Source: Lachnospiraceae bacterium
GTDB taxonomy: Bacteria > Bacillota > Clostridia > Lachnospirales > Lachnospiraceae
Length of the DNA stretch: 64,000 nt
Direction: 5' to 3'
NCBI GenBank assembly: GCA_021203305.1
Contig: JAJQBK010000058.1
Coordinates: 1-64,000 of the forward strand
Position 1 is the stretch's first letter; every line of letters begins with the position of its first letter. Both the position numbers and the translations under genes were made by a program. Of the stretch, positions 41,986 to 49,412 are shown piece after piece. The notes below the pieces were generated by a model that saw only the letters and a program-made list of their open reading frames with translations, was not told the DNA's origin and did not search any database.

Positions 41986-42887
41986 AGCGTATTTCCATCG
42001 GAAATAAAGGTGATCGTGCCCTGTGTATCCGTCCGGAAAATCTCCACGCCCACTCCCTCCAGACGGCGCAACGTCTGATCATGGGGATGCCCATAATCAT
42101 TACCCTCCCCACAGCTGATGACCGCATATTGAGGCTGGACCGCGCTTAAAAAACTTTCCGTAGAGGATGTATAGGAGCCATGATGTCCCACCTTGTATAC
42201 TGTGGCTCTCAGGTTTTGTCCGCTCTCCACCAGCGCCTCCTCCGCTTCCGCCTCCGCGTCCCCGGTGAAAAGGAAGCTGTTGACTCCGTGGTCCACTCTC
42301 AGGCAGACAGAGGTATTGTTGGGTGTATCCCACTCTCCCACCGGGCCAAGGAAGGTGATTGTCGCGCCGCCAAGCTCCACCTCATAACCGGGGTCCGGAA
42401 GCCAGGCCTCAAGCCGCTCCTCCTCCAGCGCCTCCATCAGATTTAAATAAGAAGAATTTTCTTTTTCAAAATCAGAGAAAAAGACCTCCTCCACCTCAAA
42501 CTCCCGCAGCACATCCGCACTGCCGCCGATGTGGTCGGAATCTGAATGAGTCAGCACCAGATACTCGATAACTTCAACCTCATACTTATACAGATAAGAA
42601 ATGAGCAGATCCGTGTCCTCATATCCCCCCGTATCGATCAGCATGGTCTCCCCGTCACAGAGCAAAAGCGTGGCGTCCGCCTGGCCCACATCCAGATAAA
42701 TCACCTCCAGGAGGCTCCCCTCCGTCACTTCCCCTGACAGGCTCTTGTCCTGATACTGCCGCAGAAGCCGAGGGCCAAATTCCTTCAGGGAAAATATGGC
42801 AAGCAGGATCAAAAGACCCGCGAATACCGTTCTGTAAAAACGGAATTTTATTGATTTTTTTCCTTTTTTGGAGTTATTATCAGTCAA
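41958..42887 (-). CDS. ComEC/Rec2-like metallo-beta-lactamase-fold hydrolase
   Basis: A 309-residue protein with a single N-terminal membrane anchor (FAGLLILLAIFSLKEF) and an extracytoplasmic metallo-beta-lactamase domain. The metal-binding motif is TLLLCDGETMLIDTGG then LTHSDSDHIGGS, with further ligands in FTGDAEAEAE and YKVGHHGSYTS. It resembles the C-terminal domain of ComEC and standalone competence-like hydrolases, which may process DNA or nucleotides at the cell surface. Its C-terminal end is part of a 45-bp tandem repeat. Confidence 0.9.
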   Translation of the reverse strand: MTDNNSKKGKKSIKFRFYRTVFAGLLILLAIFSLKEFGPRLLRQYQDKSLSGEVTEGSLLEVIYLDVGQADATLLLCDGETMLIDTGGYEDTDLLISYLYKYEVEVIEYLVLTHSDSDHIGGSADVLREFEVEEVFFSDFEKENSSYLNLMEALEEERLEAWLPDPGYEVELGGATITFLGPVGEWDTPNNTSVCLRVDHGVNSFLFTGDAEAEAEEALVESGQNLRATVYKVGHHGSYTSSTESFLSAVQPQYAVISCGEGNDYGHPHDQTLRRLEGVGVEIFRTDTQGTITFISDGNTLEALPQFQN

Positions 42888-42972
42888 AGTACTGCTTCCT
42901 GTTTCTGTGTTATCAATTCAGATCAAATAATTGGTCAGGAATTCTATATTTCTTTTGTATTTTATATTTATA

Positions 42973-43001
42973 TTGCAAAAAACTCTTCATTCGTGTATAA
43001 T
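42973..43001 (+). promoter_or_regulatory. Promoter of the predicted small RNA
   Basis: TTGCAA (42973-42978), 17-bp spacer, TATAAT (42996-43001). No open reading frame starts downstream on this strand before the terminator. Confidence 0.75.
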
Positions 43002-43007
43002 CCACTT

Positions 43008-43120
43008 AACAAGGGAGCCGGAAGGTGAGTGCGGATCACCCGACCCGGCAAAAATCTGTTAAATTGCTATCTGAAATAGCCGTTCCAGACTTTGTAGAGC
43101 GCAGGACGGCTATTTTTTAG
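43008..43120 (+). ncRNA. Predicted small structured RNA, about 110 nt
   Basis: Between two minus-strand genes a plus-strand unit has a consensus promoter and, about 110 bp later, a strong terminator: AAATAGCCGT-CC paired with GG-ACGGCTATTT and followed by TTTT. The 5' part folds into a hairpin with GCCGG/CCGGC outer and GGTGA/TCACC inner stems around GTGCGGA. GGGAGCCGG at the 5' end can also pair with CCGGCTCCC just after the terminator (43131-43139). No ribosome site or reading frame is visible. I do not recognise a known family; it lacks SRP RNA and 6S RNA landmarks. Confidence 0.6.
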
Positions 43121-43271
43121 CACGTCCCCCGGCTCCCCGGGTAAATACACTATGTAAGTGTACTATAGCACATACCAGGCAGATGTTCAAGCAAACGGCT
43201 GCAAAGTCTTTATATAGCCTCATGAGCGCTGCCTTTCACTTTTCATTTTCTGAAATCATTCACATATACAA

Positions 43272-44294
43272 TCATTCCACCACATACAGATAGCTGGTCA
43301 CCGCATACAGAATCTGCCCATCATACTCCACCCTGGACCAGCCGGCGTCCGCGTCATATCCCGTTCGATGGACGGTCTCACCGTATTGCAGCTCATAATA
43401 AACCGTGGCTTCCCCCTGAGATGTGCTTGGCTCCGTCCTCAGATTGGTGCTCATTTTTGGAGAAACCGTATCGTCACAGGCGCTGAAAATGATCACGCGC
43501 CCGTCCGCGGTGGTCACCCTGTCCGGGTCCGCCGCCACCTCCCCGGTGGTCTGCCCGGACAAATCTGTAGTCAGCAGACTGGTGACCGCATAGAGCTCCT
43601 GTCCGTCATAGATGAGCCTGGACCAGCCTGTATCCTCGTTGATGCCCGTTCTCTGGGCCTGCATTCCGCTCTCCAGCACCGCCACCACTGTATCCGTGCT
43701 CATGGTGCTGGGTTCAGAGCGCAGGTTTGTCGCGGATTTGGCTGTCACCGTCTCATCCACCGTGGTAAATGTCATGGAACTGTCTGAACTGCTGGCAGCG
43801 GCCTGTCCGCTCTCCTGCCCTTCGCTACTGCTGCCAGCCTCGTTATTCTCCGAAGCCTCTTCATCGCTGTCTGCCAGGGCCTGAGAAGTATCCCCGGGGG
43901 AATCCTGACTTTCACTTCCTGATCCTTCACTGCTGTTTTGCCCGCTCTCCTCATTTTCTGACGCTTCCCCCGCTGTTTCGTTCTCCGGGGAAGCTTCCGG
44001 GATTCCCTCCTCAGAACCTTCCATAGTCCCGGAATCGTCAGAGCTTTCAGAAGAAGCTGCCTCACCGAAGACTTCCGCCCACTCTGTCTCCTTGTTTCCT
44101 TCAGAAATTTCTGTTGTCTCCAACGTCTCCTTTTCTCCGCTCCCCAGAATTCCTCCGCCGATCTGCCAGACCAGCACGCAGAGTCCCACAAACAGCAGCA
44201 CCAGCAAAATCGCCAGAGCCACAGTCTCCGCCGTGGAGTGTTTTCTCTGTTCATGAAAATGAAAATCATATTCCGAATCGTCTTTTTTACCCAT
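43272..44294 (-). CDS. Membrane-anchored protein with two SH3b domains
   Basis: A 340-residue protein with a short cytoplasmic N-terminus (MGKKDDSEYDFHFHEQRKHS), one helix (ALAILLVLLFVGLCVLVWQI) and a long Glu/Ser/Gly-rich linker (about 55-170). Two C-terminal SH3b domains follow (about 178-240 and 260-338), each with an NLR(S/T)EPST motif and ending YAVTSLL or YAVTSYL. It probably binds cell-wall peptides outside the membrane. The disordered acidic stalk would reach into the wall. Function unknown. Confidence 0.85.
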   Translation of the reverse strand: MGKKDDSEYDFHFHEQRKHSTAETVALAILLVLLFVGLCVLVWQIGGGILGSGEKETLETTEISEGNKETEWAEVFGEAASSESSDDSGTMEGSEEGIPEASPENETAGEASENEESGQNSSEGSGSESQDSPGDTSQALADSDEEASENNEAGSSSEGQESGQAAASSSDSSMTFTTVDETVTAKSATNLRSEPSTMSTDTVVAVLESGMQAQRTGINEDTGWSRLIYDGQELYAVTSLLTTDLSGQTTGEVAADPDRVTTADGRVIIFSACDDTVSPKMSTNLRTEPSTSQGEATVYYELQYGETVHRTGYDADAGWSRVEYDGQILYAVTSYLYVVE

Positions 44295-44318
44295 ATACTG
44301 CCTCCCTTATTCAACAAC

Positions 44319-44400
44319 TATAGTGAACGACAAATATATTTTCTCTTTCAGCATATACCGTTTGGCCTTCAAAGTGAAATTATTAATGTCGTTCACTATA
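44319..44400. repeat. 14-bp inverted repeat, 54-bp spacer
   Basis: TATAGTGAACGACA (44319-44332) and its exact inverse TGTCGTTCACTATA (44387-44400). It lies just upstream of the SH3 gene start at 44294 in a 410-bp non-coding gap. It could be a mini insertion or an operator pair. Confidence 0.75.
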
Positions 44401-44543
44401 AATACCCCGGCTGTACGTTTTTCGTCAGTTTCCGACCCTATTTTTTTCAAGTATAGTCCAAAATTTCCGATGTTTCAATCTGTTTCAGGCTATTTCCATC
44501 TTTTCAGCCGGATGAAAATGACGAACCCACAGCAAAAAATGCC

Positions 44544-44613
44544 GTTGCTATTCACAGACACTTCCATCTGCGAGACACCCTTCGGGTGCCTCATATGCAC
44601 AATCTCACAATCC
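44544..44613. repeat. Fragment of the modular palindromic repeat family
   Basis: Starts GTTGCTATTCACAGACACTT and contains GAGACACCCTTCGGGTGCCT and CATATGCACAATC, as in the left module of copies 1-3. The other end is missing. Confidence 0.6.
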
Positions 44614-44704
44614 ATCCTATACAAAAAAGAAAAAAAATGCTATACTGGCCTTATCTTTTTAGTACAAGTACTATCTATTCATTGACAGCAACGGAGGTTT
44701 TTCC

Positions 44705-45640
44705 ATGAGTAAGGCTAAAATCGTAGTTTCTCTGGGCCACGACGCCCTGGGCTATTCCACCAACGAGCAGCTGGGCCATGTGAAGGTGACCGCGAAGGCG
44801 CTGGCGGACCTGGTGGAGGCCGGATATCAGCTCACCATCACCCACTCCAACGGCCCGCAGATCAGCATGATTCATAAGGCAATGACCAATCTGAGCAAGG
44901 AAGATCCCAGCTACACCCCCGCTCCCATGTGCGTGTGCAGCGCCATGAGTCAGGGCTATGTGGGCTATGACATTCAGAACGCCCTCAGAAGCGAGCTTCT
45001 CTCCCGCAGCATTCCCAAGCCGGTCAGCACCATCCTGACCCAGGTCACGGTAGACCCCTATGACGAGGCTTTTTATGAGCCCAATAAGATCATCGGCAGG
45101 GTTCTGACCAAAGAGGATGCCGATGCGGAGACAGCCAAGGGAAATTATGTGGTTCAGGACAGGCAGAAGCAATACCGCCGTGTGGTGGCGGCCCCGGTGC
45201 CCATGGACATCGTGGAAATTGAGGCCATCCGGACTCTGGTGGACGCGGATCAGATTGTCATCGCCTGCGGCGGCGGCGGAATCCCCGTCATCGAGCAGCA
45301 CTGCCAGCTGAAGGGAGCCAGTGCGGTCATTGAAAAGGACGCCATCGCCGGCAGGCTTGCCGCGGAATTACATTCCGACATGCTGGTCATCCTGACCGGC
45401 GTGGACCAGGTCTATCTGGATTTCGAAAAGGATACCCAGGAGGCCCTTCCCTCCCTGACCTCCGAACAGGCCCGGGCTTATCTGGAGGAGGGGGAATTCG
45501 GCAAGGGCACCATGGCGCCGAAAATCCAGGCGGCCCTGACCTATCTGGCGGCGGTGCCGGAGGGGAAGGTTCTGATTACCTCCATGTCCCTCATCCGGGA
45601 CGCCATCCGCGGGAAGGGCGGCACTCTGATCACCGCCTGA
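44705..45640 (+). CDS. arcC: Carbamate kinase
   Basis: Transfers phosphate between carbamoyl phosphate and ADP, giving ATP. At 311 residues it has typical length. KIVVSLGHDALGYSTNEQL at the start, THSNGPQISMIH, VIACGGGGIPVIE and a Lys-Asp pair in VIEKDAIAGRLAAEL match the family. AACGGAGG precedes the ATG. No arginine deiminase (arcA) or ornithine transcarbamylase (arcB) is adjacent, so carbamoyl phosphate may come from another degradation route, for example allantoin or agmatine; this is inference. Confidence 0.95.
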   Translation: MSKAKIVVSLGHDALGYSTNEQLGHVKVTAKALADLVEAGYQLTITHSNGPQISMIHKAMTNLSKEDPSYTPAPMCVCSAMSQGYVGYDIQNALRSELLSRSIPKPVSTILTQVTVDPYDEAFYEPNKIIGRVLTKEDADAETAKGNYVVQDRQKQYRRVVAAPVPMDIVEIEAIRTLVDADQIVIACGGGGIPVIEQHCQLKGASAVIEKDAIAGRLAAELHSDMLVILTGVDQVYLDFEKDTQEALPSLTSEQARAYLEEGEFGKGTMAPKIQAALTYLAAVPEGKVLITSMSLIRDAIRGKGGTLITA

Positions 45641-45828
45641 CAAAGCGTAAAACATCGACAATTTCGCCCGCCTTTTGCTTTTTCTTTTTGGAGAAAATGC
45701 GAATTGCTTTCCGGAAACGTATCATTTATGATGTCGCCTGTGAAAGAAATGCCCTGCCCTCCGGCGCAGGGTATTCCACACTCACGGCGGACTGCGAAAA
45801 GCGGTCTCCGGGAAAGGGCAGATTACTT

Positions 45829-47172
45829 ATGACAAAGGACCTGACAAACGGCTCTCCCGCAAAACTGATTCTGGGATTCTCTCTCCCCCTGCTCTGCGGT
45901 TATTTATTTCAGCAGTTCTACAGCATGGCGGACACCATGATTGTGGGGCGCTTTCTCGGCGTGGATTCTCTGGCCGCGGTGGGTTCCACCGGTTCAGTCA
46001 ATTTTCTGATCATCGGCTTCTGCATGGGATTATGCAGCGGCTTTTCCATCCCTGTATCCCAGCAGTTCGGCGCCGGCAATGAAAGCGCCGTCCGCAGATT
46101 TATCGCTAACAGCGCCTGGCTGATCGCCTTCTTTTCCATACTCATGGCGGCTGTCACCTGTATTTTCTGCCGCAATATTCTGGTACTGATGCAGACGCCG
46201 GAAAATATTCTGGAGGAAGCTTACAGATATATCTGGATCATTTTCCTTGGCATCCCGGCTACCTGCCTTTACAACATCCTCTCCGGCTTTATGCGCGCTC
46301 TGGGCGACAGCAGAACACCGGTGTTCTTTCTGCTGATGTCCTCCTTCCTGAACATTGGACTGGATATTTTCTGCATTCTGGTCTTAAATATGGGCGTGTC
46401 CGGCGCCGCCTGGGCCACAGTTATTTCTCAGGCCGTCTCCGGCATCTGCTGTCTGTTTTACATGCTGAAAAAATTTGAACTGATGAAGATTTCCCGTGAG
46501 GAATGGAGACCTGATTTTCATCTGATGGGGATTCTGTGCGGAATGGGCATCCCCATGGGGCTGCAGTATTCCATTACTGCCATCGGCAGCGTTATTTTAC
46601 AGACCGCCACCAACTCTCTGGGTTCCACCGCCGTAGCCTCCGTCACCGCCGGAAGCAGGGTCAGCATGTTTCTGTGCTGTCCCTTTGACGCCATGGGCGC
46701 TACTATGGCCACCTACAGCGGACAGAATATCGGTGCCGGAAAGCTTGACCGGATCGGGCAGGGAATGCGCTCCTGCGTTGTGATGGCGGTTGTCTATTCC
46801 ACCTTTGCTTTCCTCTTCAGTCTACTGGCGGGACGCAGCCTGGCCGGACTGTTTGTGACGGGAGAAGAGGCGACCGTTCTCGACAACGCATCATTTTACC
46901 TGCGTATCAATACCGCCTTTTACTTCCCACTGGCGCTGGTCAACATTGTCCGCTTCACCATCCAGGGTATGGGCTTCCCCCGCTTCGCCATTCTGGCCGG
47001 CGTTTTTGAAATGGCAGCCCGGGCCATCACCGCCTTCGCTCTGGTGCCTGTGCTGGGCTTTACCGGATCATGTCTGGGCAACCCTGTGGCCTGGGTTTTT
47101 GCGGATTTTTTCCTGATTCCGGCTTATTTTCATGTGAAGAAGACGATGAATAAAAGGCTGGGAAATGTCTGA
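45829..47172 (+). CDS. MATE-family multidrug/sodium antiporter
   Basis: A 447-residue, 12-helix exporter. The start at 45829 follows AAAGGG and gives MTKDLTNGSPAKLILGFSLP, the usual MATE opening; the frame is open upstream to 45688. Repeated MATE blocks are QQFYSMADTMIVGRFLGVDS in the first half and LQTATNSLGSTAVASVTAGS in the second. It most likely exports cationic drugs or metabolites with Na+ or H+ exchange. Confidence 0.93.
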   Translation: MTKDLTNGSPAKLILGFSLPLLCGYLFQQFYSMADTMIVGRFLGVDSLAAVGSTGSVNFLIIGFCMGLCSGFSIPVSQQFGAGNESAVRRFIANSAWLIAFFSILMAAVTCIFCRNILVLMQTPENILEEAYRYIWIIFLGIPATCLYNILSGFMRALGDSRTPVFFLLMSSFLNIGLDIFCILVLNMGVSGAAWATVISQAVSGICCLFYMLKKFELMKISREEWRPDFHLMGILCGMGIPMGLQYSITAIGSVILQTATNSLGSTAVASVTAGSRVSMFLCCPFDAMGATMATYSGQNIGAGKLDRIGQGMRSCVVMAVVYSTFAFLFSLLAGRSLAGLFVTGEEATVLDNASFYLRINTAFYFPLALVNIVRFTIQGMGFPRFAILAGVFEMAARAITAFALVPVLGFTGSCLGNPVAWVFADFFLIPAYFHVKKTMNKRLGNV

Positions 47173-47222
47173 ACGAATATTTATTCAGCCATTAAAATTT
47201 TTCGTGAATCCAATAATAAAAT

Positions 47223-47254
47223 AAGGAACCTCTCATCACTGAAAAGTTCCTTTT
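47223..47254. terminator. Terminator between the MATE gene and the tRNA pair
   Basis: AAGGAAC (47223-47229) and GTTCCTT (47246-47252) arms followed by TTC on the plus strand. It is positioned to end both the MATE transcript and the minus-strand tRNA transcript. Confidence 0.6.
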
Positions 47255-47259
47255 CTTCG

Positions 47260-47333
47260 TAGCGAAGGGGGGATTCGAACCCTCGACACCACGGGTATGA
47301 ACCGTGTGCTCTCGCCAACTGAGCTACTTCGCC
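47260..47333 (-). tRNA. tRNA-Met (anticodon CAT)
   Basis: Complete cloverleaf of 74 nt. Acceptor GGCGAAG pairs with CTTCGCT (G-U at the end), the anticodon stem is CACGG/CCGTG with loop TTCATAC, and the T loop is TTCGAAT. The absence of initiator features (three G-C pairs in the anticodon stem and an unpaired first base) suggests an elongator tRNA. Confidence 0.93.
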
Positions 47334-47338
47334 ATATA

Positions 47339-47411
47339 TGGGACCTACAGGGCTCGAACCTGTGACCCCCTGCTTGTAAGGCAGGTGCTCTCCCAGCTGA
47401 GCTAAGATCCC
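47339..47411 (-). tRNA. tRNA-Val (anticodon TAC)
   Basis: Complete cloverleaf of 73 nt: acceptor GGGATCT, D arm GCTC/GAGC, anticodon stem CCTGC/GCAGG with loop CTTACAA, T loop TTCGAGC, discriminator A. It is transcribed with the tRNA-Met gene 5 bp downstream. Confidence 0.95.
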
Positions 47412-47436
47412 TTTCTTTGTCGCAACCGACTAGGCT

Positions 47437-47465
47437 AATATAGCATTCTTCCTGTCGTTTGTCAA
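47437..47465 (-). promoter_or_regulatory. Promoter of the tRNA-Val/tRNA-Met operon
   Basis: On the minus strand TTGACA (forward 47460-47465), 17 bp, TATATT (forward 47437-47442), 25 bp before tRNA-Val. Short CCGTGTTT repeats lie just upstream (about 47484-47520). Confidence 0.85.
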
Positions 47466-47785
47466 CAAAAAAATGTAAGTTTTTCCGTGTTTGTTCCGTG
47501 TTTATCCGTGTTCCGTGTTTGTTTTAACCTGTCTTTTTACTGTGTTTCGTTTGCATGTTACATATATGTTCCAAATTAACCTGTATATAGTAACAGTATA
47601 GTGACACGTTTTATCATAAGTGCAAGTGAGCCAACGCATCCTTTGCGATTGACAAACGATGAAAGGGATAATGAATGCGTATTTTTCAGTCTTGATATCA
47701 TATTTTGCTTGCACAACATTTTCTCCGCATATATAATGACGACAGAGCACGACAACCATTATTTTATTGTGAGGAATAAGCTGAA
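47466..47785. other. Non-coding gap before the GH28 gene
   Basis: Contains three or four copies of CCGTGTTT in tandem (47484-47520), AT-rich DNA and no convincing reading frame or RNA. The GH28 gene's ribosome site (GTGAGGAATAAG) is at its right end; no strong promoter for it is obvious. Confidence 0.5.
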
Positions 47786-49309
47786 ATGAATAACATTGAA
47801 CAGATCATGTACTATACCGACCCGGACCGGGCCGAGCTGTGGTGGGAGAAACCGGAGGGTGCTATTCCCGGCACAGGATATCAGGTTTCTCTGAACGGAA
47901 ATGTCATCGGGGAAACGGATAAAACGCATTTCACGATTGAAGGATTGGAGAGTGAAAAGGAATATACCGCTGCCGTAACGGTCCTGAGCCATGAGACTCA
48001 GAATTCTGCTGCCGGAACGGCCGAAGCGTTCGCTGGCAATCAGGCAACGAAAAACCCCGGCGTCACCTTCACTACTCCCCCGCCCCGCGAATACATCGAC
48101 GTCACCGCCGCCCCCTATTTTGCCAAAGGCGACGGCCAGACCATGAACACGGCCGCCCTGCAGAAAGCTTTCGACGACTGTCCCGCGGGCAGCGGGATTT
48201 ATTTTCCCGCGGGCACCTATCTCACTGGTGCGCTGCGCCTTCACAGCGATATTGAGCTGTATCTGGAGGAGGGAGCCGTTTTGCAGGGTACCGCCGATCC
48301 CGCGGATTATCTGCCCCGCATCAGAAGCCGCTTTGAGGGCACGGAGATGGAGTGCTACCAGAGCCTGTTGAATCTGGGCGAGCTGGATCACAGCAGCGGC
48401 CCCAACTGCTCCAACGTCATCATCCACGGCAAGGGCACAATCAAGGGTGGCGGCTTTCCGTTAGCCTGGGCCACCATCCAGTCAGAAAAGGAATTATTGA
48501 AGGAATATCTGGCAGCCAACGCCGACTACGTGGCGACCTGTGAGAATGACAACACCATTCCCGGCCGGGTCCGCGGGCGGCTGATCAACATGAGCAACTG
48601 CAGCAACATCCGTATCAGCGGCCTGACACTGGCGGACGGCGCCAGCTGGAATCTGCACATGGTCTACAGCGACCACATTGTCACCGACCACTGCACCTTC
48701 AGCTCCAAGGGTACTTGGAACGGGGACGGCTGGGACCCGGATTCCAGCGAGAACTGCACTCTCTTCGCCTGTATCTTCCACACGGAGGACGATTCTGTGG
48801 CCATCAAGTCCGGCAAGAACCCGGAGGGCAATGAAATCAACCGTCCCACCCGGCACATCCGCATTTTTGACTGCTACAGCTCCTTCGGCCACGGCCTGTG
48901 CATCGGCAGCGAGATGAGCGGCGGCGTGGAGGATGTGAAAATCTGGGACTGCGACCTCAAAAACTCCATGGTGGGCATCCAGGTCAAGGGCACCAGAAAA
49001 AGAGGCGGCTATGTGCGGGGTCTGCATGTGACTGACTGCATCGTTCCCTGCCTGTTAGCCGTCTCCGTGGGCTACAATGACGACGGCGTTCCCGCGCCGG
49101 AGCCGCCGTATTTTGAGGATTTCACCTATGAGCGCGTGACAGTCACCGGACGAAGCCTTCTGGAAGACTTTACCGACTGCAGAGCCATCGAGCTGATCGG
49201 CTTCGATGAAGCCCATCCGGTGCGAAATGTGTTATTTAAGGATGTGAAAATCACCGGCGGCCTGGGGGTGAACACGGAATTGTGCGAGAATGTGAGATTT
49301 GAGGAGTAA
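47786..49309 (+). CDS. Glycoside hydrolase family 28 (polygalacturonase-like)
   Basis: A 507-residue right-handed beta-helix hydrolase of pectin or related uronic-acid chains. An N-terminal fibronectin III-like domain (about 1-95) precedes the helix, which starts with YIDVTAAPYFAKGDGQTMNT. The four GH28 motifs are visible: NGDGWDPDSS (catalytic Asp), EDDSVAIKSG (Asp-Asp), SFGHGLCIGSE (His) and QVKGTRKRGG in place of RIK. No signal peptide is present, so it likely acts in the cytoplasm on imported oligogalacturonides. It forms a single-gene unit with no other pectin genes beside it. Confidence 0.93.
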   Translation: MNNIEQIMYYTDPDRAELWWEKPEGAIPGTGYQVSLNGNVIGETDKTHFTIEGLESEKEYTAAVTVLSHETQNSAAGTAEAFAGNQATKNPGVTFTTPPPREYIDVTAAPYFAKGDGQTMNTAALQKAFDDCPAGSGIYFPAGTYLTGALRLHSDIELYLEEGAVLQGTADPADYLPRIRSRFEGTEMECYQSLLNLGELDHSSGPNCSNVIIHGKGTIKGGGFPLAWATIQSEKELLKEYLAANADYVATCENDNTIPGRVRGRLINMSNCSNIRISGLTLADGASWNLHMVYSDHIVTDHCTFSSKGTWNGDGWDPDSSENCTLFACIFHTEDDSVAIKSGKNPEGNEINRPTRHIRIFDCYSSFGHGLCIGSEMSGGVEDVKIWDCDLKNSMVGIQVKGTRKRGGYVRGLHVTDCIVPCLLAVSVGYNDDGVPAPEPPYFEDFTYERVTVTGRSLLEDFTDCRAIELIGFDEAHPVRNVLFKDVKITGGLGVNTELCENVRFEE

Positions 49310-49343
49310 AGATAATCTTTGAAATACGCATTATCCCGCAATC

Positions 49344-49378
49344 AAAAAAGGTCAGGCTTTCAAAACCTGATCTTTTTT
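49344..49378. terminator. Bidirectional terminator after the GH28 gene
   Basis: Arms AAAAAAGGTCAGG (49344-49356) and CCTGATCTTTTTT (49366-49378) with one mismatch. It serves both the GH28 gene and the converging ATPase gene. Confidence 0.9.
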
Positions 49379-49412
49379 GATTAAAACACAAATCATCCAC
49401 GTTCTCTCGCTT

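Noticed and set aside
43008-43120. SRP RNA, 6S RNA or a known riboswitch
   Set aside because: The SRP GGAA-tetraloop region and 6S central bubble are absent, and no downstream gene on the same strand is present to be regulated.
44705-45640. Part of an arginine deiminase operon
   Set aside because: Neither arcA nor arcB is adjacent; only carbamate kinase is present.
47786-49309. A secreted pectinase
   Set aside because: The N-terminus has no signal peptide, so a cytoplasmic role is more likely.
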